From IMG/VR virus record IMGVR_UViG_3300033182_000064, positions 1-30,520 of that record: DNA of 30,520 nt, one strand, 5' to 3'. Positions 13,089-22,014 of the stretch are shown in pieces. Position 1 is the first letter of the stretch. Every line of letters begins with the position of its first letter. The translations under genes and the position numbers were made by a program. This DNA is from a virus. The notes below the pieces were generated by a model, which made no database searches, had not been told where the DNA came from, and saw only the letters and a list, made by a program, of their open reading frames with translations.

Positions 13089-13127
13089 ATCCCCCGTTGA
13101 GCGTTGCTCCGGGGGATTTCTTTTTTA
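13089..13127 (+). terminator. Strong rho-independent terminator after the large terminase
   Basis: ATCCCCCG pairs with CGGGGGAT (13089-13096 with 13110-13117), and inside it GAGC pairs with GCTC. A TTTCTTTTTT run follows. A weaker hairpin (13030-13068) lies between it and the terminase stop. It separates terminase and head transcription. Confidence 0.9.
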
Positions 13128-13158
13128 TTGACACCCTGTATACTTCTTGATAAATAAT
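13128..13158 (+). promoter_or_regulatory. Sigma70-like promoter for the head operon
   Basis: A perfect TTGACA (13128-13133) directly follows the terminator. Candidate -10 elements are TAAATA after 17 bp or AATAAT after 19 bp; neither is ideal. Its place between a strong terminator and the portal gene supports a real promoter. Confidence 0.5.
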
Positions 13159-13209
13159 CCGCCGTAAAGCGGGGGACTCCGCGAAGATAAACAGGATGTG
13201 AAGGAAATT

Positions 13210-15261
13210 ATGGCCGGACTTACATTTTTACGAGTTGTAAGTAACGCCGATCTTGAGAAGCAAGAACGGGAAGCAAGTGACCGTGCGCTGCAGGAACGGC
13301 AGAACCAGCCAGTTATCCTTGGCCTGACGGGCTATATCCGTGAATGTTGGGATGCTGCGTATATTGCGAAGCGTCCGATTGAAGACATTATGCTGCGTGC
13401 ATTGCGCCAGCGTAATGGTGAGTACGAGGCAGATAAGCTTCAGCAGATTAAGTCACAGGGTGGCTCTGAAGTTTATATGATGATTACCGAAGTGAAGTGT
13501 CGTGCGGCTGAGAGTTGGCTGCGTGATATTTTGCTGGACGATGGTTCTCCCCCGTGGGACTTGGACGCTACTCCGATCCCTGACCTCAGCCCTGCGCAGA
13601 CTAAAGAAGTGCAGGGTATGTTTGCCGAGCGTGTACTGAAACTTATTCAGGAATACGGCAAGGCTCCGAATACTGAGGAAATGCGGGAGATCAAGGAAAT
13701 GGTCTCGCAGGACTTCCGGTTCTCGATCCTGCAGGAAGCGCAGCTACGCGCAGACCGCATGAAGATCAAGATTCAGGATCAATTCGCGCAAGGTGGTTGG
13801 GCCGATGCGTTCAACGACTTCATCACAGACATCGTGACATTCCCTGCGGCGTTCGTTAAGGGGCCGGTTGTGCGTCGCCAGCGTGAGCTGGGTTGGAAGA
13901 CTGACATCACTGGTCGCACCGTGGTCGAGCCGATTGAGAAGCTGGGGCCGGAGTACGAGCGCGTTGATCCGTTCAACATCTACCCAGAGCCGGGGATTAG
14001 CGACCTCAACGAAGGCTACTTGTTCGAGCTGCACCGCATGACTCGCAGTGAGCTGGCTGACCTGATTGGCGTGCCGGGGTACGACGAGGACGCTATCCGC
14101 CGTGTGCTTGAGGGAGGCAACGGGGCGAGTTGGATCAATGAGGACGTTGACCTGCAGAAGAACGAGGAGGAGCGGAAGTATTACTCCTACATGCGGCCGA
14201 CGGCTGAGTTCGATGCACTGGAGTTCTGGGGTAAGGTCAGCGGCGATATGCTGATCGAGTGGGGTATGGACGAAGAAGAAGTCCCAGACGCCGCCCGCGA
14301 ATACGATGTGAATGTCTGGGTTGTGGGCAACTACGTCATCAAGGCTGTGTTGAACTACGACCCGCTGGGTGAGAAGCCTTACGCCAAGACTTCGTTTATT
14401 AAATCCCCCGGCGCGTTCTGGGGTAAGGGTATCCCTGAGATTATCGAAGACTTGCAGAATGTTTGTAACGCCGCTGCTCGCGCACTGGTGAACAACATGG
14501 GTATTTCCAGCGGCCCGCAGGTTGAAGTCAACGTAGAGCGTTTGCCGCCTAACGAAGACATCACCACACTGCAGCCTTGGAAAATCTGGCAGACGATCAA
14601 CGATCCTGTCGGTTCTAGTGCACCGGCTATCCGCTTTAACCAGCCGGATTCACGTGCGTCTGAGCTGATGGGTGTGTATGAGAAATTCAGCCGACTGGCT
14701 GACGACCACTCCGGTATTCCGGCGTATGTCTACGGCGATCTCAACGTGCAGGGTGCAGGGCGTACGTCGTCCGGGCTGTCCATGCTGATGGGTGCTGCAG
14801 GTAAGGGGATTCGTCAGGTAGTCATGCACATCGACAGCGATGTGGTCAAGCCGATTGTCCAGCGTCAGTTCGTGTACAACATGCGGTACGACGAAGACGA
14901 AAGTATTAAGGGTGACGTTGTGGTTATCGCCAAGGGTGCGATTAACCTTGCGGTTAAAGAAACCGTCAACGTGCGCCGTATCGAGTTCCTCAATGCAACC
15001 GCCAACCCGATTGATATTGAAATCCTTGGGAAGGAAGGGCGCGCCTCGATCCTTAGGGAAGTGGCGAAAGGGTTGCAGATGCCCGTGGAAGACGTTATTC
15101 CGTCTCGGGAGAAGTCAGGCTATCAAGGACGTATTCAGGCAAGGGCCGCGCTGGCAGCTCAGCAAGCTCAGCCTGCAGGTACACCTACGCAGCCGGATGG
15201 CACTCCCAAAGGCGGTCAAGAGGGAAACACGGTCAGTAGCCGCGTGAGCGGAGCTGCGTAA
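13210..15261 (+). CDS. Portal protein
   Basis: The 683-residue protein has the size and layout of portals in short-tailed phages: a helical N-terminus, a long mixed central region including DPFNIYPEPG and a Glu-rich segment, then a helical segment (VYEKFSRLADDHSGIPAYVYG) followed by GRTSSGLSMLMGAAGKGIRQ, a pattern I recognise from podovirus portals. The C-terminus is Gln/Pro/Gly-rich. The portal forms the dodecameric ring at one head vertex through which DNA passes. I chose the ATG at 13210 because AAGGA stands just upstream; a GTG at 13198 would add four residues. Its stop overlaps the next start (TAATG). Confidence 0.92.
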   Translation: MAGLTFLRVVSNADLEKQEREASDRALQERQNQPVILGLTGYIRECWDAAYIAKRPIEDIMLRALRQRNGEYEADKLQQIKSQGGSEVYMMITEVKCRAAESWLRDILLDDGSPPWDLDATPIPDLSPAQTKEVQGMFAERVLKLIQEYGKAPNTEEMREIKEMVSQDFRFSILQEAQLRADRMKIKIQDQFAQGGWADAFNDFITDIVTFPAAFVKGPVVRRQRELGWKTDITGRTVVEPIEKLGPEYERVDPFNIYPEPGISDLNEGYLFELHRMTRSELADLIGVPGYDEDAIRRVLEGGNGASWINEDVDLQKNEEERKYYSYMRPTAEFDALEFWGKVSGDMLIEWGMDEEEVPDAAREYDVNVWVVGNYVIKAVLNYDPLGEKPYAKTSFIKSPGAFWGKGIPEIIEDLQNVCNAAARALVNNMGISSGPQVEVNVERLPPNEDITTLQPWKIWQTINDPVGSSAPAIRFNQPDSRASELMGVYEKFSRLADDHSGIPAYVYGDLNVQGAGRTSSGLSMLMGAAGKGIRQVVMHIDSDVVKPIVQRQFVYNMRYDEDESIKGDVVVIAKGAINLAVKETVNVRRIEFLNATANPIDIEILGKEGRASILREVAKGLQMPVEDVIPSREKSGYQGRIQARAALAAQQAQPAGTPTQPDGTPKGGQEGNTVSSRVSGAA

Positions 15262-15476
15262 TGCTTAAGCCCGAACCAAGAGTCATCAAGGCATTGGCAA
15301 TGGCTGTCGGCCAACACCCAGAAATTCTGGAGTGGCTGAAGGGTATTTCTACCCATGAGCTAAAGCGACTTCCCTATGCGGTTGAATCTCCGGCAGTGTT
15401 TCAGGGGCGCTGTCAGATGGTTACTGAACTCATTGAGTTCTTAAATGAATCCCCTGCCGTAGCGGCAAAGTTATAA
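15261..15476 (+). CDS. Hypothetical 71-residue protein between portal and scaffold
   Basis: A small helical protein (HPEILEWLKGISTHELKRL in the first half, MVTELIEFLNESP near the end) translated from an ATG overlapping the portal stop. Short genes in this slot are common in podovirus-like head operons, but their role is usually unknown. It has no motif of its own. Confidence 0.8.
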   Translation: MLKPEPRVIKALAMAVGQHPEILEWLKGISTHELKRLPYAVESPAVFQGRCQMVTELIEFLNESPAVAAKL

Positions 15477-15517
15477 GACTCGCCGTCTAATCACGCACAC
15501 CGATAGGAGCGTTCAAC

Positions 15518-16552
15518 ATGGCACTTCCAGAGCAGATCCGTAAACAGACCGAGGCAGTTCAAGAGTTGTATAAGCAACTCAACGGCGATGACAACACAGG
15601 CAACGAAGCTGTTGCCGATGATACCGACTCGTCCGTAGAGAATGCCGATGACAACAATGAAGCCGACGGCGACACTGGTGCGGTAATTGCTGCCCAATCA
15701 GACGAAGCTGAGCACGATTCGTCTGACGACAAAGTGCAGGATGAAACCGTCTTGCAGAAATACAAGACGCTTCAAGGTATGTACAACGCTGAAGTTCCGC
15801 GTCTGCACCAGCAGAATCGGGAAATGACTCAGCGTGTGCAGCAGATGGAACAGTTGTTGGCAACAATGTCTGCCCAATCTCAAGTGGCACCGAAAGCCCC
15901 CATAACCGCAGAAAAGCTTGTTACTGATGTGGACGTGGAGGAATACGGCGATTCGATTGACGTTATGCGTAAGGTTTCACGGGAGGAACTTCACTCCGTG
16001 GCTAGCCGTATGGCACAGATTGAGCAGGCGCTAAAGCAGATGCAGACGAACATTGTGCCGCAGGTTCAAAACCTAACGCAGCGTCAGCATATGGGAGCCG
16101 AACAATCGTTCTGGGCTGATCTAGCATCGGCAGTTCCGAATTACCGCGACATCAACAATGATGACGGTTTTCAGAATTGGTTGCTGCAGATTGACCCGCT
16201 GACTGGCATTACTCGCCAGACTTACCTTGAGGATGCGCAGCGTTCACTTGATGCACGCCGCGTAATTAGTTTCTTCCGTACTTGGCTTGATGAAACTGGA
16301 CAAGCCAGCGTTGCTCAATCCACTGGTCGCGGTTCCTCTGAGTTGGAAAAGCAGGTTGCTCCGGGCCGCTCACGCAGCTCCGGTTCGGCTGTAGCGTCTA
16401 ACAAAGCCAAGACGTACACCCCGCAAGACATCCAGAAATTCTTTAACGATGTTCGAGCTGGGAAGTACAAGGGTAAGGAAAAGGAACGTGATCGCATCGA
16501 ACGCGATATTTTCGCCGCACAGCGGGAAGATCGCATTGTAATGAATGCTTGA
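15518..16552 (+). CDS. Scaffolding protein (putative)
   Basis: The 344-residue protein lies between portal and major capsid genes, the usual scaffold position. Residues 24-75 are very acidic and low in complexity. A coiled-coil region rich in Gln and Met follows (about 88-130, EVPRLHQQNREMTQRVQQME), and the C-terminus is a basic helix (about 300-340, FFNDVRAGKYKGKEKERDRI). Scaffolds of this kind bind coat protein through a basic C-terminal helix and leave the head before DNA enters. AGGAG stands eight bases before the ATG. The assignment is from position and composition. Confidence 0.85.
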   Translation: MALPEQIRKQTEAVQELYKQLNGDDNTGNEAVADDTDSSVENADDNNEADGDTGAVIAAQSDEAEHDSSDDKVQDETVLQKYKTLQGMYNAEVPRLHQQNREMTQRVQQMEQLLATMSAQSQVAPKAPITAEKLVTDVDVEEYGDSIDVMRKVSREELHSVASRMAQIEQALKQMQTNIVPQVQNLTQRQHMGAEQSFWADLASAVPNYRDINNDDGFQNWLLQIDPLTGITRQTYLEDAQRSLDARRVISFFRTWLDETGQASVAQSTGRGSSELEKQVAPGRSRSSGSAVASNKAKTYTPQDIQKFFNDVRAGKYKGKEKERDRIERDIFAAQREDRIVMNA

Positions 16553-16568
16553 TTAGAGGAGCACTATT

Positions 16569-17492
16569 ATGTCTTATTCTGTATCTCCGGGCCGCCCGAA
16601 TTACAGCGGCAACTTTATCCCAGAAATCTGGTCAGGTAAGCTGATCGAGAATTTCTACGACGCGACCGTACTGGCCGCTATCTCCAACACCGACTACGAA
16701 GGCGAAATCCGTCAGTATGGTGACACGGTTAATATCCGTACCACCCCGGAAATCACCATTCGTGAATACGTTAAGGGTCAGGCTCTTACCGTAGAAAACC
16801 CGGACAAGCCGAAGCTGCAGCTTCTGATCGACAAGGGCGAATACTTCGCTGCTGTTGAAGATGACGTTGACAAGGTTCAGTCCGACATCAACCTGATGGA
16901 CACTTGGTCTAAGGATGCTTCTGAGCGTATGAAGATCAAGATTGACCAGCGCGTTCTGACCGATATGTTGCCGGACGTATCCGCTAGCAACAAGGGCGCA
17001 ACTGCAGGTGCTATCTCTAGCTCTTTCAACCTCGGTACTTCTGGTGCTCCGTTGACTGTAACTAAGGACGGCGCTTCCAGCACCACCGCTGTAGTCGACC
17101 TGCTGGTTGATATGGGCACCGTACTTGACGAAGCTAACGCTCCTGAGCAGGATCGCTATGTAGTGATTCCGGCTAAGATGGCTGGCCTCATCAAGAAGTC
17201 AGAACTGAAGGATGCTTCCCTGACTGGTGACGGTACCTCTATCGTCCGTAACGGCCGTCTCGGTATGATCGACCGTTTCACTGTATACGTCAGCCACAAC
17301 CTGAACGTATCTTCCAGCAAGTACAGCATCATCGCTGGTCACAAGATGGGCTTCACCTTCGCATCTCAGATGACGAATATGGAAACCATCCGTTCTGAGA
17401 CTACTTTCGGCAACATCATCCGTGGCCTGCAGGTTTACGGTTATAAGGTTGTTAAGCCGGAAGCTCTGGCTACCGCTGTAATTACGTTCTAA
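16569..17492 (+). CDS. Major capsid protein
   Basis: This is the coat subunit of the head. The 307-residue length, the start SGNFIPEIWSGKLIENFYDA, the segment GDTVNIRTTPEITIREYVKG and the end TFGNIIRGLQVYGYKVVKPE are typical of HK97-fold capsid proteins of podovirus-like phages. GAGGAG precedes the ATG by seven bases. The coding sequence is rich in favoured codons (GGT, CGT, AAC, CTG), as expected for the most abundant virion protein. It is placed directly after the scaffold and ahead of two putative decoration proteins. Confidence 0.94.
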   Translation: MSYSVSPGRPNYSGNFIPEIWSGKLIENFYDATVLAAISNTDYEGEIRQYGDTVNIRTTPEITIREYVKGQALTVENPDKPKLQLLIDKGEYFAAVEDDVDKVQSDINLMDTWSKDASERMKIKIDQRVLTDMLPDVSASNKGATAGAISSSFNLGTSGAPLTVTKDGASSTTAVVDLLVDMGTVLDEANAPEQDRYVVIPAKMAGLIKKSELKDASLTGDGTSIVRNGRLGMIDRFTVYVSHNLNVSSSKYSIIAGHKMGFTFASQMTNMETIRSETTFGNIIRGLQVYGYKVVKPEALATAVITF

Positions 17493-17503
17493 GGAGTTTA
17501 GAA

Positions 17504-17959
17504 ATGACTGCATATACTGACTCACTGGGCTTTAACAAAGGCTCTGCCGCTTACCCGGATCAGAACCGCCCTGTCTCTAAGATTGAAGTTGAACTCGACT
17601 TCGCTAAGATCGTTGCTGCTCGTTCGGCTGCTGGCGCTACGGCGCTTTCTGCTGCCGATACTCTCGCGGTTATTAACCTGCCTGCGTACTCTGTAGTTCT
17701 GGCCGCCGGTCTGAACGTAACTTCAGCGGAAACTACCAACACCACTGCGACTTTCGACTTTGGTTACACTGGCGGTACTCCGGCTGCAGCGAACGTTTAT
17801 TGCGATGACTTTGCTTCAAACGCTGTTGCAATGGACTCCGATAACCTTGCTAATCCGACCGTGATTAAGAGTGCCGACACTATCGACATTCTTCTGAACA
17901 CTGCAGTTCCGACTGACTGTGTGGTCAAGGCATGGGCTATCGTAGCTGACTGCAACTGA
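17504..17959 (+). CDS. Putative head decoration or minor capsid protein
   Basis: A 151-residue Ala/Thr-rich protein predicted to be mainly beta strand (DTLAVINLPAYSVVLAAGLN, TNTTATFDFGYTGG, DTIDILLNTAVPTDCVVKAW). It begins 11 bases after the major capsid gene behind a strong AAGGAG, and a UUCG hairpin follows. Small beta proteins in this position commonly stud the capsid surface. No catalytic motif is present. The role is inferred from position and composition. Confidence 0.8.
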   Translation: MTAYTDSLGFNKGSAAYPDQNRPVSKIEVELDFAKIVAARSAAGATALSAADTLAVINLPAYSVVLAAGLNVTSAETTNTTATFDFGYTGGTPAAANVYCDDFASNAVAMDSDNLANPTVIKSADTIDILLNTAVPTDCVVKAWAIVADCN

Positions 17960-17963
17960 TCGA

Positions 17964-17983
17964 ACGGGGGCTTCGGCCCCCGT
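17964..17983 (+). terminator. UUCG hairpin after the first decoration gene
   Basis: ACGGGGGC-TTCG-GCCCCCGT is a perfect 8-bp stem with a UUCG loop, followed by TTTATAAGGAGG. The short T-run makes it a partial terminator or a 3' stabiliser for capsid mRNA. Confidence 0.65.
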
Positions 17984-17999
17984 TTATAAGGAGGTTCTT

Positions 18000-18434
18000 A
18001 TGGGTGTTTACACTGGTATTGCGCTAGATAATGTAACTATTAACAGTGGTACTGCGGCTCTGCAGACTCTCTCTGTTTCTGGTGGCATTACTGCCGACAT
18101 CACTGGCAACATTACCCTTCCGGTTGCTGCAGTTGCTGCTGCTGGCTCCGACAACACTGACGCAGGTACTATCTCCGCTTATGGTGTAGTTCACGCGACT
18201 GGTGCTGACGGTACCAAAGGTGTCAAACTGCCTACGGCTGCCGCAGGTAAAGTTGTCATTATCAAAAACGCAGATGCGGCTAACGCCGTCCTGAAGGTTT
18301 ATCCGGGTACTTCGGACAAGATCAACTCAGGTACTGCAACTACTGGCTCGCTCGATATGGCTGCTAAGACTTCAGCCGTGCTGATTGCGATTGACGATAC
18401 GGATTGGTTCTCTGTACCGTTGTTGCCGTCGTAA
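18000..18434 (+). CDS. Second putative decoration or head fibre protein
   Basis: A 144-residue protein, Ala/Gly/Thr/Val-rich and beta-dominated. A region from about 55 to 130 (SAYGVVHATGADGTKGVKLP, then VVIIKNADAANAVLKVYPG, then TDKINSGTATTGSLDMAAKT) recalls the beta fold seen at the tips of phage virion fibres. AAGGAGG precedes the ATG. It lies between two nearly identical UUCG hairpins, so it is a self-contained expression unit. Function is inferred. Confidence 0.8.
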   Translation: MGVYTGIALDNVTINSGTAALQTLSVSGGITADITGNITLPVAAVAAAGSDNTDAGTISAYGVVHATGADGTKGVKLPTAAAGKVVIIKNADAANAVLKVYPGTSDKINSGTATTGSLDMAAKTSAVLIAIDDTDWFSVPLLPS

Positions 18435-18447
18435 TGATGTAACCACG

Positions 18448-18465
18448 GGGGGCTTCGGCCCCCCA
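18448..18465 (+). terminator. UUCG hairpin after the second decoration gene
   Basis: GGGGGGC-TTCG-GCCCCCC with ACTTATAACGGAG after it closely copies the hairpin and ribosome binding site block at 17964-17994. With almost no T-run it is more likely an attenuator or mRNA end protector than a full terminator. Confidence 0.6.
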
Positions 18466-18485
18466 CTTATAACGGAGATTGAGTG

Positions 18486-20270
18486 ATGCCCGGTAAACGT
18501 ATTAGTGACCTTGATGTTATTGCTGGTGCAGGCACGTCTAACGACGACCAGCTTGTTATTTTTGACACTGATACGAGCACAACGAAGCGCATCATTCGGT
18601 CTCAGCTTGCCGCTGGGATTGTAGGGGATCTTCCGTACACCCCGTCCGGCGGCATTTCTGCAACGACTGTACCTACAGCGATTGCGGAGCTTGACTCTGA
18701 AGCAGCTAAATCCGCTACCCTTGCTGCCGCTGGCGGCGCTGCGTTAATTGGCAACACCCCTGCGGGCACGATTGCCGCGACGACGGTTCAGGGCGCGATT
18801 GATGAGATCGTGAGTGACCTTGCTGCGAACAGCGGATCGTCTCTCGTTGGGTACACTCAGGGCGGGGCAAGCTCGGTAGATCGCACTGTTCAAGCCAAGC
18901 TACGTGAAACTGTAAGTGTTAAAGATTTTGGTGCAGTAGGCGATGGTGTCACTGACGATACTGCGGCTATTCAGGCGGCTATTGATACAGGCAAAGATGT
19001 CTATGTTCCAGAAGGAAACTTTTTGGTAACAGATACGCTTGATATTTCAACGCCTTATCAATCTTTATTTGGCTCTGGAGAAGGTTCTCAAATCACTTTT
19101 ACATTTGCATCAAGCAAAGCAGGTTTAGCCATTGTTCCAACTGGTGTGACTTCTACAGAAAGCGTATCAATACGCAATTTGTATTTGCGTGGTACAGCAA
19201 ATGTCAGCAAGTTGATTAGCATTGGTGGCCCTTTGTGTGTCATTTCTGAAAACAGATTAGTTAATGCTACTTCAGCAGGAAGTGTTATCTATTTTGAGGA
19301 TGAAGATTCTGGAAATGGCATTTGGTGTTTTGCCGGACGCATCATTAACAACCGAATTTATGGTTCTTTAACGGCTAATGCAACTGGTATTCGCACAGGA
19401 TTGTATTGCCATGCCTCAGTTATTGCATTTAACACTGTAGAAAACTGTGGAACATTACTTTACATTAATGGCGCATTAACAAAACTAACGGTTTATGGAA
19501 ACATTCTTCAGCGTTGTTTAGATTCTGAATATGCAGTTCGCATTTACAGAACTGGATCGTCTGGTCAAGAAATATATGCTGCTAGTTTTACCGATAATTA
19601 TTTTGAAGAAGTGCAGAAAGTCTTTAAACTTGAGGACGCAGCCTTTACCAATATCAACATATCTAATAACTATGCTTACAGAAATACCGCAACTAAAACT
19701 GGCAGTTATTTTTATGAGGGTGGAACAGGTACTTCAGCAGCCTCTAAAGAATTTATCGTAAAAAATAATCATATTGAAGATTATGATTATGTGTTTAATT
19801 TAACAAACGAATATTCTGCTTTACAGCTTGATGCTAAAGACAATCATTTAAATAGCGTTAATGGATATTCTACTGGCACATACGCTAGTCGTGCGTACAA
19901 AGTGCGTGTAGTTAGTCCTTATTTTACTAGAGCTATTGCGTCAGGTTCTTTTGTTTCGGAATCTAGGCTTCGAATGGAAGCTACTTCAATTACTTACAGG
20001 ATTCCTCTTGAAGTTCAAACGCAAGAGTTTATTGAGAAAATCACGTTCTATTATATCTCATCAGGCAGCGGCACTAGCACAGCCACCATCTATTGCGATG
20101 GCACTAGCATTGGAACTGTATCAACTACTGGTGGAACAGAGGGGACTTACACGATTACCCTAGATCATTCCACTTATCCGCAATCTCGTGGTGGCCAATA
20201 TTGGGCAGAATTTTCAATAACCGATTCAATTGCAGGATATATTTATCCTGTGAATATTTATACGAGGTAA
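18486..20270 (+). CDS. Beta-helix spike with pectate-lyase-like domain (receptor binding or depolymerase)
   Basis: A 594-residue protein. Residues 1-120 contain two copies of an ATTVxxAIxEL repeat (59-70 and 98-108), a common proximal fibre motif. Residues 139-163 are the linker LRETVSVKDFGAVGDG and VTDDTAAI, which opens pectate-lyase-type beta-helix domains. The remainder fits a parallel beta helix plus a beta-sandwich-like end (STATIYCDGTSIGTVSTTGG). Such spikes bind and often degrade surface polysaccharide; catalytic residues cannot be identified here. From about 18910 the DNA is much more AT-rich. I use the ATG at 18486; a GTG one codon earlier is possible. It lies among head genes, ahead of the connectors. 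Confidence 0.88.
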   Translation: MPGKRISDLDVIAGAGTSNDDQLVIFDTDTSTTKRIIRSQLAAGIVGDLPYTPSGGISATTVPTAIAELDSEAAKSATLAAAGGAALIGNTPAGTIAATTVQGAIDEIVSDLAANSGSSLVGYTQGGASSVDRTVQAKLRETVSVKDFGAVGDGVTDDTAAIQAAIDTGKDVYVPEGNFLVTDTLDISTPYQSLFGSGEGSQITFTFASSKAGLAIVPTGVTSTESVSIRNLYLRGTANVSKLISIGGPLCVISENRLVNATSAGSVIYFEDEDSGNGIWCFAGRIINNRIYGSLTANATGIRTGLYCHASVIAFNTVENCGTLLYINGALTKLTVYGNILQRCLDSEYAVRIYRTGSSGQEIYAASFTDNYFEEVQKVFKLEDAAFTNINISNNYAYRNTATKTGSYFYEGGTGTSAASKEFIVKNNHIEDYDYVFNLTNEYSALQLDAKDNHLNSVNGYSTGTYASRAYKVRVVSPYFTRAIASGSFVSESRLRMEATSITYRIPLEVQTQEFIEKITFYYISSGSGTSTATIYCDGTSIGTVSTTGGTEGTYTITLDHSTYPQSRGGQYWAEFSITDSIAGYIYPVNIYTR

Positions 20271-20275
20271 TAAAA

Positions 20276-20536
20276 ATGGCACTTTCTAAAGAAATTTCTA
20301 TTGATGTATTTGGTAAAAATGTCGCATTTCAAAATGCTTACATCAAGGTTGCTCACATTTCTGGAAGCAAGGATAGCGTAGTTGCGACAGTCAATATGAT
20401 GAATGCTAAAGATGGGCAAATCATCAAACAAAATGATTATGAATTTACTCCATCTATGAATGGCAATAACTTTATTGCTCAAGCCTATGAGCATCTTAAA
20501 ACTCTACCTGAATTTGCTGACGCTACGGACTGCTAA
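20276..20536 (+). CDS. 86-residue protein coupled to the first spike
   Basis: The protein begins MALSKEISIDVFGKNVAFQNAY and looks like two short beta hairpins followed by a helix (NNFIAQAYEHLKTLPEF). GAGG lies eight bases before the ATG, in the end of the spike gene. Its DNA is AT-rich like the distal spike, so it probably moved together with it. A chaperone or adaptor for the spike is a reasonable guess. Longer upstream starts overlap the spike and lack a ribosome binding site. Confidence 0.75.
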   Translation: MALSKEISIDVFGKNVAFQNAYIKVAHISGSKDSVVATVNMMNAKDGQIIKQNDYEFTPSMNGNNFIAQAYEHLKTLPEFADATDC

Positions 20537-20538
20537 TC

Positions 20539-21579
20539 ATGGCTACTAATCTTACAGGCTCAACGATTGCCTCTACGTATGACCAACTACTGCATGTAGA
20601 CGACGGCCCAGCCGCGACTGAGAAAACGGTCTATAGCGGCACTGGCGTTGCTACGGCTGTAAAGATTGGTACCGGCTCTGCCTCGGTTGACAACATTCAG
20701 ATCGACGGCAACACGGTTGCTTCGACCGACACAAACGGCAACATCGTCCTTTCACCTAACGGTACGGGTACGGTCAATATCTCGAAGGCTGCTATTACCG
20801 GCGGCTCGATCTCAGGTATCACTGACCTTGCTATTGCAGACGGTGGCACGGGTGCGTCTGACGCAACTACGGCCCGGTCAAACCTCGGCCTCGGGTCGAT
20901 GGCTACGCAAAACTCGAACAGTGTCTCCATCACGGGCGGGTCGATTACCGGCGTTGTTTTCACTGGCAGCTTCTCCGGCATCACGTCAATCACGTCCGAC
21001 GGATTCTACACAAGCGATGCTGCGGCGGGGCTATCCCTGACCGGGAACGATCTTCTGGCCGACGGCACAGATGCGAACATCGACATTGACATCACCCCCA
21101 AAGGCACCGGGGAAGTTAACATCCCGAAAGTTGACATTAACGGCGGCACGATTGACGGCACCACGATTGGTGGGGCTACTCCGGCCGGGGTCAAAGGTAC
21201 GACTGTCGAGGCAACTACCTCCATCGGATACCCGGTAGGTACGGGCGGCACAGTCACGCAGCTCACAAGCCGCACGACTGGGGTAACGCTGAATAAGATC
21301 ACTGGGTCGATCACCCTTTTTGCCGCTGCCATCGCAGGCCGCGAAGCTGATGAGTTCACGCTTACGAACAGCACAATCGGCGCAAACGACGTAGTTATGG
21401 TTAGCATCAAGTCCGGTGCTGCTGCGGCTACTCGCAAGTATTACCAGACACACGTGGTGGCTACCGCCGCCGGTTCCTGCGTTATCTCTGTAGGCAACCT
21501 GGACAATTCTTCTATCCCAACGGCAGGTACTGAAAGCCCTGTCCTTCAATTCGTTGTGATTAAAGGAGCAGTTGCGTAA
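20539..21579 (+). CDS. Fibre-like virion protein
   Basis: A 346-residue Gly/Thr/Ser/Ile-rich protein. It contains IADGGTGASDATTARSNLGL (about 98-117), a motif of phage tail fibres also present in the gene at 26563, and many ITGGSI-type repeats that suit a triple-stranded fibre shaft. The C-terminal 105 residues (from about TSRTTGVTLNKITGSITLF) look like a compact beta domain seen at the end of other virion fibres. It starts two bases after the preceding stop, so translation may be coupled. Composition returns to GC-rich here. Whether it sits on head or tail is unclear. Confidence 0.85.
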   Translation: MATNLTGSTIASTYDQLLHVDDGPAATEKTVYSGTGVATAVKIGTGSASVDNIQIDGNTVASTDTNGNIVLSPNGTGTVNISKAAITGGSISGITDLAIADGGTGASDATTARSNLGLGSMATQNSNSVSITGGSITGVVFTGSFSGITSITSDGFYTSDAAAGLSLTGNDLLADGTDANIDIDITPKGTGEVNIPKVDINGGTIDGTTIGGATPAGVKGTTVEATTSIGYPVGTGGTVTQLTSRTTGVTLNKITGSITLFAAAIAGREADEFTLTNSTIGANDVVMVSIKSGAAAATRKYYQTHVVATAAGSCVISVGNLDNSSIPTAGTESPVLQFVVIKGAVA

Positions 21580-21827
21580 TGGCTAAGACAATCGACAAAT
21601 CCAAGATGGCCTGTAATAGCCCGCGCCGCACCCCCGGCGCAAGCAAGAAGTTTGTGGTTAAAGCATGCCAAGGGGGTAAAGAGAAGATTATTCGCTTCGG
21701 TGACCCGAACATGACCATTAAGAAGGATCAACCCGCCCGCCGCAAATCTTTCCGCGCTCGCCATAAGTGTGACACAAACCCCCCTAGCAAAATGACTGCC
21801 CGACATTGGAGTTGCAAAAAATGGTGA
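21579..21827 (+). CDS. Small basic Cys/Arg-rich phage protein
   Basis: An 82-residue very basic protein with the ending RARHKCDTNPPSKMTARHWS then CKKW. This RHxC...ARxWSCxxW pattern is found in a widespread family of small virion-associated phage proteins (a DUF6321-like family, from memory). The two late cysteines, with nearby His, could bind zinc. The ATG overlaps the preceding stop. The exact role is unknown; its place among head-to-tail genes suggests a structural or packaging accessory protein. Confidence 0.85.
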   Translation: MAKTIDKSKMACNSPRRTPGASKKFVVKACQGGKEKIIRFGDPNMTIKKDQPARRKSFRARHKCDTNPPSKMTARHWSCKKW

Positions 21828-21837
21828 GGAAAAAGTA

Positions 21838-22014
21838 ATGGCCGAGAAATGGATTCAAAAGGCGATCAAGAAGCCGGGGGCATTGCGTAAAGAACTCGGC
21901 GTAAAGAAAGGCGAGAAGATTCCCGCTAAGAAACTAGCCGAAGCGGCTAAGAAACCCGGCAAGACTGGCCAACGAGCGCGTCTTGCCAAAACCCTAAGGA
22001 AGCTGAAGAAATGA
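21838..22014 (+). CDS. 58-residue Lys/Ala-rich phage protein
   Basis: A short, strongly basic protein: MAEKWIQKAIKKPGALRKEL, then GVKKGEKIPAKKLAEAAKK, then a KxGxxARLAKTLRKLKK end. This pattern is common in phages between structural genes and is helical with a likely DNA-binding surface. GAGGA precedes the ATG. Its TGA overlaps the next ATG (ATGA). I recognise the type but no established function. Confidence 0.88.
   Translation: MAEKWIQKAIKKPGALRKELGVKKGEKIPAKKLAEAAKKPGKTGQRARLAKTLRKLKK

Noticed and set aside
20201-20275. Longer 111-residue version of the 86-residue gene
   Set aside because: The extra 25 codons overlap the end of the spike gene and have no ribosome binding site, whereas the ATG at 20276 has GAGG eight bases upstream.
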